Shown here: positions 56,152-64,000 of the stretch, one piece after another
Layout: each line of letters starts with the position of its first letter
Position numbering within the stretch: the stretch's first letter is position 1
NCBI RefSeq assembly: GCF_000143535.2
Contig: NC_037325.1
Coordinates: 310,001 to 374,000, forward strand
Reading direction: 5' to 3'
DNA: 64,000 bases
Source: Botrytis cinerea B05.10
Taxonomy: Eukaryota > Ascomycota > Leotiomycetes > Helotiales > Sclerotiniaceae
Made by a program: the position numbers and the translations under genes
The notes under the pieces: model-generated
What the model was told of the DNA's origin: nothing
Database searches by the model: none
The model's input: the letters and a program-made list of their open reading frames with translations, nothing else

Positions 56152-57641
56152 ATGGCCTACAACGACGATGCCGTTCTGGCAAAACTTTCTGCTTTGAACG
56201 AGACACAGGAGAGTATTGTAAGTACCGCTCTTGGATTCCAGGCAATGAAGGACCGACTAATCTGATTTTCAGGTCACCGTTGCGCAATGGATTATGTTCC
56301 ATAGGTAGGCAGATAGTATTGATCCCGTCGACTTTCCAATGTGCTTATCCTTAGTCTAGGAGGTTTGCCGACCGTACTGGACAGCTTTGGCTCCAAAAGT
56401 TGAAGGATTCCGGGAGTAACAAGCGATTGAATCTGGTATACCTCGCAAACGGTAAGATATCTTCATTTCAACTTCAAAATATTCTTACTTCCCAAAACGT
56501 GCAAACGTATGGTCCATTTACCCAAGTCTAATGGTTATGCCTTTCACAGAAGTCGCACAACAATCCAAAGCTCGGCGCAAGGATGATTTCCTCATTGCAT
56601 TTTCTCCCGTGATTGCAGAGGCTACAGCTACCGCCTATAAGGGAGCTACAAGCGATGTCCAAAATAAACTGAAGAGAGTCGTGGAAGTTTGGAGACAGAG
56701 ACAGATTTTCGAAATTCCTATACAAGAGGCAGTTGAGGCTCGAATCGAGGGTAGGTCGGTCTGCGGATATGAAGTAGCTTATACTAATGATCGCAGAACT
56801 AGAGAAATCAAGATCTTCAAACAGGAAAGGACTGGGCGGATCCCTTTTCTCCAATAATTCATCGTCGGCGCCAAGCGAACTTCAACCTCTTGTAGGACCC
56901 CAGCAAACCATATCCAAATTGGTACTTTCTACAAAGACTTCTACGAATTCCGCGAACAGTGATTACGAAAAGCTCACAGATCCAAATACGCCAACTCCAT
57001 CTGCGCCAGTCCATGCTGCTCGACTCAATGGCCTCCTCAAGACTTTGGCAAACGCAGAAGGAGCTGTGGCTGAAGTTATTAAGTCGCGTAACTTACTAAT
57101 CGAAGGATTGGAGAAGTTGCTAGAGACAAACCGTAATGCCTTAGCAGAAGAAGAGGCTCAGCTCAATCTCCTCTCCTCGCGACGTAATGAAATTGACACT
57201 AAGAAGAGGGATGTGGAAGACAGTATTATGCGGGGCTTCGCAAACAGCAGTGAGAGCACACCCGCAGATGGCAGTCCAGGAAACCAAATGAGTACTCCTA
57301 AATCCGAACCTGATCGTCCAGAAGTCGAACCTCTATCGCCTCCATTGCGCTCCTTGAAGGAAGAAACTACTCAGCAAGAGTCACTTCCAGATTTTGACCT
57401 CAATTCCTCGGCGGCTGCTACTAATGGCTCGATCTACACATCCCAATCTATGTCCATGTCACCAACATCCGGTTTGGATTTACTAAGTAGTGTTTCTACT
57501 AGTTATGGACGCAGCAACTCGATGAGTAGCGTTAAGAAGAGGAAATTGAATGATGATTTTCCAGAGATGGGAGGGGATGCTATGGAAGGGTTGGATGCGG
57601 ATGTTGCCGAAATGCTGAGACAGGATAGTGCGGGTGCTTAA
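56152..57641 (+). CDS. RTT103: CID-domain protein, RTT103 / RPRD1 type
   Basis: Five exons: 56152..56217, 56273..56304, 56360..56451, 56550..56750, 56797..57641; 411 residues. The N-terminal 130 residues form a CTD-interacting domain: MAYNDDAVLAKLSALNETQESIVTVAQWIMFHR, then LWLQKLKDS, KRLNLVYLANEVAQQSKARRKDDFL and VWRQRQIF. These are the helices that grip the phosphorylated RNA polymerase II tail. A coiled coil about 210-270 (LLKTLANAEGAVAEVIKSRNLLIEGLEKLLE) follows, as in Rtt103 and RPRD1, then a Ser/Pro-rich tail with a KKRKLNDDF nuclear signal. It likely acts in 3' end processing and termination with Rat1. The second exon is just 32 bases. Confidence 0.88.
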
Positions 57642-59097
57642 GACGGTCAGAAAGGAAGGGAGTTCGAGGATTGGAAATAAATGTCTATTCCAGGGTTAGT
57701 GATTGCAAAATTAGGGGTGTATGATATGTACTGATACAATGAAGCGGAGGGAGCTATTATTGCATCAGAGAACGAAAGATGCAGACTTTAAGATTGTCGA
57801 ATATACCATGGTTTGCGGATACGATGGCTAGTAGGGATAATGGGTTAAGTTGAATTGAATCAAACCAAATTGTACATGTTTGAAAGGTGTGCCAGAGACG
57901 TGAGAGCGGAATATTGTATAATGCGATGTAACTTGGCATGAAATTTGTGAATTTTTACCATTCGAATCTCTCCAGACATGATTTTAGTCGTCTGCTATGA
58001 CCACCCGAGCGAGTCTAGATTTCTGGTGTTTTTTTGTGAGAGATGGCTGATATTGTTGATTCTATGTTCGTGCAGGTTATTGTGTACTGTGTTAAGAATG
58101 TACTGACCGACATGTCTAGTTCTATTGCTGACCTTGTTGATTCGTGTGGAGTTTGGCTGTTGGGTTGCTTCAAGAACTGTGGATTTGCAATAGATTATAG
58201 ATGTCTGGAAACTTAGAAACCTAGAAACTTTGAAATCCTCAAAACCTTTGAAAGACTTGGATGGTTGAAAAGTGGCTTCTATATAGATTTATTTGGGGTT
58301 TATAGGTGGGTTTTGTGGGTAAAGGGGGGGAGGGGGAGAGAAGATGATAAAGTTAGGGTTGATCAAATTGTATGGGCGAAGGTATTGATTGTATAAGCAC
58401 AAAAAGGAATGAAATGTTTCATGCCGGCCGATGGAAATGGATTTGGATATGGCTTGTGAGTCGTCGGTGTTTTTGTCGGGAAACAGAAGTCCCGGTGAGT
58501 AGGTGCTAAGCTGAGGAGAAGAAGTAGGATGTTTATGAAGTGGGTAAGAAGAGATATCGTGCTGGTGGTTTCTCGTGATTTTCCGACGATAGATTGAGAT
58601 GTTTTATCCATGATTTTGGTAATAGGGTGGAACTTGCTCCCCTTGCTATACCCAAAGCAAAGGACGGATTCGAGAAGTTGGGACGTCGGCGAGTATGATG
58701 GATATAGAGGGACTATCGTATCGAGTGTGTATAATAATCCTTGGGCTTCGAGCGCGATGAGAGTAAAGTAGAAGATGAATGATCATTACCTTGATGCTGG
58801 AGTAAGGTTATTCGAAGCGATAGCTTGGATGATATCGATGCACGAACACTGAAAGCGACTGGATGAAGAATGGCTTGGTATCGCGTGTTTTAAAGGAGAG
58901 TGAAGTTGAAAAGAAGCGAGGAAGGAATTTGAATGGGTCGAGCGAGACACTACGAAATCTGAGACGCAATTGATAGTTCGATTTCAGTTGTTCAACTCCA
59001 CTCCCAAATAATGGAGAGTTCGTTCACATTGTAAGTCAATCGGCCGTGATGAAAATAGATTAAAAGAAGAAGAATTGTATTTAATTCCATCTTGCTA
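57642..59097. other. Spacer between RTT103-like gene and membrane-protein gene
   Basis: 1.46 kb. Holds two 3' untranslated regions. A G-rich run lies at 58324-58340. An ATG-started minus ORF (58363-58611, 82 codons) has one hydrophobic segment but low-complexity composition and is not called. Confidence 0.55.
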
Positions 59098-59833
59098 TTA
59101 ATCTCCGTTGGCAACATCCTCTATCGCGCCCTCTATATCCTCCACCAAGAGCCTCCATTCCTCCCTCGTGGCACAGACACTACATGGCAACAGAGCGATA
59201 GTGAAAATCCACGAGCAAAAGTATGAAATATTCTCGTAGCCTTGTTTATATGATGTGGGTATAAAGAGGATCGGAATGCAGATAATGATATGCATGAAGC
59301 TATGGTATATCTGTTAGCATTGAAGCTTAATATGAAATTGATTTGGGCACATACAATCTGCATGCAAATAGCAAAAATGATTGAGCAAGAATTTGCTGGG
59401 TAAGCAAAATTGTTGCTAATGCCTGCCAAAAAGAAGGCTTGATATCCCCATCGAATGTGTGATTCCACTTTATTAAAAGGTACACCGGCTCGTCTATATA
59501 GAAACGCACCATCAATTCACGGACAGCGACGACATAGGTGATAGCCCGGTGAATCAATGGTAGATTGGCACGTCGTAGGCTTGGCACCTCGCGTGCTAGG
59601 AGATCGTGAACAGTAAGAAGCGGCTCATTCTGTTGGTTCATGATCACAACATAGACAGACTCATAGCAGTCAATGAGATCTTTGTAATCTGATCTGTAGT
59701 TGAGGAAGATGGCAACGAGGAAGGTGAGGATGGTTACAATGGAGACGAATGATGAGAAATGTCTATGATATTGTTTGTGATTTTGAAAGATGGTAAATGT
59801 CAATGGTAATGGTGTGGTAAGGGTAATGTGCAT
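59098..59833 (-). CDS. Uncharacterised multi-pass membrane protein (start uncertain)
   Basis: Exons 59833..59355 and 59299..59098, 226 residues from the ATG at 59833; the intron ends at CCATAG rather than the nearer AACAG, because only this keeps the hydrophobic frame (FFMHIIICIPILFIPTS). Membrane helices near SIVTILTFLVAIFLNY, WQALATILLTQQILAQSFLLF, HIIICIPILFIP and SWIFTIALLPCSVC. A soluble loop carries LLAREVPSLRRANLPLIHRAITYVVAVRELM. Not recognised as a named family. The frame is open upstream to 59881 without an ATG, so an earlier exon is possible; an ATG-started frame at 60173-59964 with LLYHTQVFLRALVVWNTHTKRDFFMSS and ILNYIIQHSERAKI is a candidate. The start given here may therefore be internal. 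Confidence 0.5.
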
Positions 59834-60748
59834 GATAGACGAGATGGAGATTATTAGTACATTGTAAAAAAGAACCTTCAATTAGCTCACTGCTAAATTA
59901 GCTTAGATTTATGATTTAGAGCTTGCAAGAAGACTATGACATCAAGATCTGCGCGGATATTTTTCACATCGTAAAAGGGTGTATTTTCGCTCTCTCACTG
60001 TGTTGGATGATATAATTTAGAATTCTTCGATGTTCAGGAAGGGGCGTGGAACTCATGAAAAAGTCCCTTTTTGTATGCGTATTCCAAACCACAAGGGCTC
60101 TGAGAAAAACCTGGGTGTGATACAATAGAATGCGAGCTTCTAGGCCGTTCTGATAGTAGCGTGGACTAATCATCGTATTATGTGATTCAATGATTGAACT
60201 CAGACTGATCTAAAATGTAGCACTTTATATGGATGGTGAAGGCATTGACCGAACAGCCTTTCACTTACTGGGAAGTATATAACCGCTCGTCATCATCTAC
60301 CTTCCCGCGAGAAGAAACTTTTGAATGTGTCGGTAACACGATTAAAATATTGAACCGTTCCAACGATGCGACATGAGGTCTGACACGCTCAGAAACAGGT
60401 GCAGCCAATGTCAAACTTGAATATCTCACGCTTGTGATGTAGGACTAAGTTTTATGGTGAAGAAGCGAGATTTCTCCGCAAGATAAGATGATTAGACGAA
60501 AATGGAAGAAAAGGGAATTTCACAAAAATCTTGTAATGTGAAATGACTCTTTGCTCAATGGTTGTTCTAACGTGGGACTGAGGAGGTACAAATCTCATTG
60601 AGGCCAGTAAGGTGTTGCATTTCCGTGGGGGTTTGTCGTCAAGTATTCGAGGTATAATGGAATTGATCTATCCTTTGACTTCAATTTACACCGCCGCGCT
60701 CCTCGAGATCCCAAGCATCCACGTATTCTATCGTTTCACTCGTAACCT
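59834..60748. other. Spacer, possible upstream exon of the membrane-protein gene
   Basis: Includes the candidate coding frame 60173..59964 on the minus strand noted for the membrane protein. The remainder, to the end of the COX7A gene, shows nothing clear. Confidence 0.4.
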
Positions 60749-61254
60749 CTATCCCTTTCCGAACCAAGTCTTGTGTCCCAAAACCATTCTCGACATCATG
60801 TACATAGATCCTATTATTCCAATGTCAGTCAAACCGCTCCAGCCTCTTCTGGAATGCTATACATACCGGCGAAACCTCCCCAAAGAGCGACGTAGTATGG
60901 GTAGAGCATGATCTTGCTTCGAGGAGTCTGCATAACTTGTCAAAATTGTCCTTCATTATAGCCGCGGGTATTTTCTACCCCCACCCCTATGCCTGGGAAT
61001 AGAGAGAGCAATGTACGTACTTGGTTCCATTGACGAATGTGTTTCTTAGCACCTTCTTGGAAGAGCGCCTGGTAGTAAGGAACGCGGTTCTCGCGGAGTT
61101 TGTAGCTATTAGTTTGACGGAGTCAGTAAATGGTCTTGCAACAATTTCTCGCATGCTCGGCGATGGGCAGAGTCAGGTGTAACCATGATCTCAGCAACCT
61201 CTCAACATATACCACAGTCCTGCCGAAACTTAGGGTTGTTACTTACCCAGCCAT
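60749..61254 (-). CDS. COX7A: Cytochrome c oxidase subunit VIIa
   Basis: Four short exons on the minus strand: 61254..61247 (8 bases, ATG GCT GG), 61105..61021, 60927..60867 and 60810..60749; 71 residues. The joined protein starts MAGYKLRENRVPYYQALFQEGAKKHIRQW and continues PRSKIMLYPYYVALWGGFAGSMYMMSRMVLGHKTWFGKG. A short matrix-side N-terminus followed by PRS and a single membrane helix is the VIIa layout, with VPYYQ and VLGHKTW conserved in fungi. It is a nuclear-coded subunit of respiratory complex IV in the mitochondrial inner membrane. Each exon is too short to be found by ORF length; the call rests on exact phase through three introns of 141, 93 and 56 bases. The + ORF at 60612-60911 is its antisense shadow. 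Divergent from the PPR-like gene. Confidence 0.85.
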
Positions 61255-61521
61255 TGTGTCTGTATTCAAGGCGTTATTGCGGTTTGTTTGAGGTATTCGA
61301 GGAAGTGGTTCGATGTTGAATTCGCAGGAAGCTCGGATTCATAGCCGCGCTAGTGTTTATGACTAAGCATTTTCAACTTCCCAAGCAGCCCCAAAATATT
61401 TTGAAGAATGACAATGCTCGACTAACTTGTAAGCTTTCAATGAAAAGCATGCGATACTTTCCATGGCAGTGATGGATCTGTATAAGTATCTGACCAAAAT
61501 CTCAAGGGACGGCGCATCATA
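61255..61521. promoter_or_regulatory. Bidirectional promoter, COX7A / PPR-like gene
   Basis: 267 bases separate the two divergent starts, both genes predicted mitochondrial. No TATA box is obvious. Confidence 0.4.
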
Positions 61522-63990
61522 ATGCGCCCTGCGTTACAACGACTCATCTCTAGATATTCATCATTGAATCTCCTTCGATATCTAGTACACGCATCGAATA
61601 CCCCGCCGTCCGCCAACATTCAATATGATTTTGCTGGTAAGAGATGCAATCGAAACTACGCAAGTATCAGCATTGGGCTTAAGGCTGCCAATCAGTATGA
61701 CTCGCAACATGATAGCCTTGATACCGCCCAGCCAGCTGTACGGCGTGTGGCTTCGAAAAGAGCCTCGAATGGCTCCCACACAGTCATGCCTCATACCGAT
61801 ACGAAATTGGTGACTACCAAAAAATACAATAGATGGAAAAATTACTTCACACCTGGCGAACTGGAATATGAATCGCGTGTATCCGAAAAGGCTCGGGAAG
61901 GCGCACTACGATTAGTCGATAACCCGGTTTATGAGAAAGACATTGAACTTTGGGCGGTGCTCTTAGTATATAGGCAACGAATTTATGGTGATGAGGGAGT
62001 AAGGGTGATTTGGGAAGCAATAACCACTAGGAATATCCAATTGCCAGTCGAAGGTTTGGCATCTTGGACAATGTGGAGGGCCTTTTTAGATTTAGGCCTA
62101 GAAGATGAAGCTGTGCTCGAAAGCATTATTCGATATGCGGATGATCTACTGCAACAAACCGGTCAACGTTGGAATGGACTTTACACGAGGCTCATGTATC
62201 ATCTTTTAATGAATGGCAGAGGCGCCGAAGCATTTCAATGGCATCGAAGATTAATGGTGCATCATTCACCAGAAGCTAAAGCTTTCGAGAAATTATGTTT
62301 CAGAGTGATTACTCTCGGGGGAGATATTGAAGCTCTGCGAAAGATTTATGAAGGAAGTAAATTTCATGTATCATATTCCAGCATCATGGTACCATTATAT
62401 CATCGAGAAGAATACTCATCTGCATACAAATGGCACTTCTCGCTTTTTCAGAAAAAAGACTTTCCAAAAACTGCAAGACCTACAGAAGATCTGATTCGAC
62501 TGTTGACGAAATTCAGAAGCCCGTTGGCTCTTCGGGTCGCCCGCAGCTTGGTACATGCAGGTATATCCATACCTCCTGGTCTAGAGCATGAGCTTAAAGA
62601 CACTCAAAGTATATCTAGAGAGATGATGAATCTTATTCATGGTGAAGTCTTTCATATCAAACCTAAGAAATATGATGATGAATTGGGAGCTCGGTGGCTT
62701 GCCACAACTTGGGTGCCATTAGATGTATCCATACAATCCATTCACGCACTGGGAGTCAAAGAAATCGGGCCCCTATCATTTCAATCTATTGCTCTGCGGG
62801 ATCCAGATACCAAAGCCGTTATCAAGAGGCTCGATCAGCTTGTAGATCTTGGTATATCTCCTGGTCAGTCGAAGTTTGTCAAAGCCGTGGAATTCTTCGC
62901 GAGAGAGGGAAACCAAGAATTCGTAAACGCGTTGGTGAACAGCGACCAGCATCCTGCAGCACTTGACGATTGGATGCTCCAAGAGAAACTCTTGGCTTCG
63001 TATGCAGCCAAAGAACAATTAACCGAATTCCGACAAGCAATGGCCATACGATTAGTCGGGAGTAGAACTCCTGATTTTGACGTTTACAACATACACCTTA
63101 GGATTTGCGTTATCAGAAACCAATGGAACGCTGTGCTAAAGACATTATCCGATATGCGGATAAATCGTATACCGGTGAAACCGACTTCGATATCCTGTAT
63201 TTTACGGCAACTCTTACGGCCACGTCGGCGCGGTCGGCGACCAGTGATGGATCCCAAACACAATAATTTCGATGATGTAACTATGGCTACCAAGATTCTG
63301 ACAGGTATCATGGCATCCGGTTCATCAGTTCCAGTACATCATTGGTCCGAAATTATTCGGAGACTAGGGATGCTTGGCCGCGAAAAAGAGTTGCACAATT
63401 TGTGCATATTTTTAGCTTCCTGGTATGGCTCAAAAAATCATGATCTTCTACCTGGTGTAAACCATCTACGAATTCGAGATCGCACGCAAACTCCGGATGA
63501 TCTAGTTCCTAAGTGGCATCATCAACATCCCCTCAAGCGTCTCTTCCCACCCAGTCTGCAAGGAGCCATTGTCGAATGGGGTTTTCAACGAGCGTTAGCG
63601 AGCCCATCGCCAAAGGTTCCAGGCTTTGTACGCGCGAGTAAGAAAATAGCATACAACATCACGAACGGCATTGTACTCTTGCGAGAACTCCACCACATTG
63701 GTGTAGAGATCGAACCACATGCGATCAGGAGAGCAGTTGTTAATCGTTTGGTCATTCTCTACGGACCGGGAAGGTCTACTGTTAAAGCGAATCGACAAGC
63801 GCGAATTTTGAATCCCCTGAGCTTGGAAGAAGCAATAGCTAAGATTGACAATTGTTTACCAGGGACAAAAATGTTCCCTTATCCAGATGCGGCGAAGCAT
63901 ATTCGACACCAAGCCAATATGAGATTTTTAAGAGTTAGACGTTGGCGCACGAAGCGAGATGCTAGGTGGCGATTGACAGGGAGGTTTTGA
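61522..63990 (+). CDS. Mitochondrial PPR-like (pentatricopeptide) protein
   Basis: Single exon, 822 residues. The start MRPALQRLISRYSSLNLLRYLVHASN is an Arg/Ser/Leu-rich amphipathic presequence without acidic residues, indicating mitochondrial import. The body is built of paired helices with PPR-like signatures, for example VYNIHLRICVIRNQWNAVLKTLSDMRINRIPVKPTSISCILRQLL, LYTRLMYHLLMNGRGAEAFQWHRRLM and VVNRLVILYG. Fungal proteins of this shape bind mitochondrial RNA for stability, splicing or translation, but the target cannot be inferred. The tail is very basic (RFLRVRRWRTKRDARWRLTGRF). The stop is at 63988-63990, 10 bases before the window end. Confidence 0.7.
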   Translation: MRPALQRLISRYSSLNLLRYLVHASNTPPSANIQYDFAGKRCNRNYASISIGLKAANQYDSQHDSLDTAQPAVRRVASKRASNGSHTVMPHTDTKLVTTKKYNRWKNYFTPGELEYESRVSEKAREGALRLVDNPVYEKDIELWAVLLVYRQRIYGDEGVRVIWEAITTRNIQLPVEGLASWTMWRAFLDLGLEDEAVLESIIRYADDLLQQTGQRWNGLYTRLMYHLLMNGRGAEAFQWHRRLMVHHSPEAKAFEKLCFRVITLGGDIEALRKIYEGSKFHVSYSSIMVPLYHREEYSSAYKWHFSLFQKKDFPKTARPTEDLIRLLTKFRSPLALRVARSLVHAGISIPPGLEHELKDTQSISREMMNLIHGEVFHIKPKKYDDELGARWLATTWVPLDVSIQSIHALGVKEIGPLSFQSIALRDPDTKAVIKRLDQLVDLGISPGQSKFVKAVEFFAREGNQEFVNALVNSDQHPAALDDWMLQEKLLASYAAKEQLTEFRQAMAIRLVGSRTPDFDVYNIHLRICVIRNQWNAVLKTLSDMRINRIPVKPTSISCILRQLLRPRRRGRRPVMDPKHNNFDDVTMATKILTGIMASGSSVPVHHWSEIIRRLGMLGREKELHNLCIFLASWYGSKNHDLLPGVNHLRIRDRTQTPDDLVPKWHHQHPLKRLFPPSLQGAIVEWGFQRALASPSPKVPGFVRASKKIAYNITNGIVLLRELHHIGVEIEPHAIRRAVVNRLVILYGPGRSTVKANRQARILNPLSLEEAIAKIDNCLPGTKMFPYPDAAKHIRHQANMRFLRVRRWRTKRDARWRLTGRF

Positions 63991-64000
63991 TTCTACGACT

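Noticed and set aside
58363..58611. 82-codon minus ORF with one hydrophobic segment
   Set aside because: Begins with ATG but lies in a spacer, has biased composition and no known motif; not enough to call.
59834..59881. Extension of the membrane-protein ORF to 59881
   Set aside because: The codon at 59881 is TTG and a stop lies just upstream; the first in-frame ATG is at 59833.
60612..60911. 99-codon + ORF
   Set aside because: Antisense to the last two exons of the COX7A gene.

Overview
The window looks like nuclear DNA of a filamentous ascomycete (Pezizomycotina). The codon-level similarity I recognise, introns of about 50 bases with GT..AG ends and TGCTAAC/CTAAC branch sites, and the gene set (PAN2, CDC37, RTT103-like, clathrin light chain, MFSD5-like, STK32-like kinase) all fit. 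Gene style suggests a Leotiomycete, perhaps Sclerotiniaceae, but that is only an impression. No virus or plasmid signature is seen.

Layout. 1-2585: 3' part of a RanGTP-binding (Yrb30-type) gene. 2586-14145: about 11.5 kb without a convincing gene, packed with micro- and minisatellites, with two solo-LTR-like copies of one repeat. 14146-23853: three conserved genes, an STK32/YANK-type kinase (+), an MFSD5-type transporter (-) and PAN2 (+, 11 exons). 23854-49960: an AT-rich accessory stretch with an aldehyde dehydrogenase relic, an intact P450, a broken MFS transporter ended by a transposon-like element, two MITE-like elements, a LysM relic, an uncharacterised 312-residue gene, a broken GH71 alpha-1,3-glucanase gene with stop codons of the kind RIP makes, a tRNA-Ala, short-chain dehydrogenase fragments and one small Ser/Arg-rich gene. 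49961-63990: dense housekeeping DNA again: mitochondrial ABC half-transporter (MDL1 type), CDC37, clathrin light chain, RTT103-like CID protein, a small membrane protein, cytochrome c oxidase subunit VIIa and a mitochondrial PPR-like protein.

How they fit together. The housekeeping genes serve separate core processes (nuclear transport, mRNA tail trimming, Hsp90 client loading, endocytosis, transcription termination, mitochondrial function). Two divergent pairs, MDL1/CDC37 and COX7A/PPR, share short intergenic promoters. The ALDH relic, P450 and MFS relic lie side by side and may be what remains of a small metabolite cluster. The LysM relic and GH71 gene look like a decayed set of wall-binding and wall-degrading secreted proteins.

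All spliced models were built by hand. Every spliced model's exon lengths sum to a multiple of three, which supports the boundaries. Names rest on recognised motifs, not on database searches.
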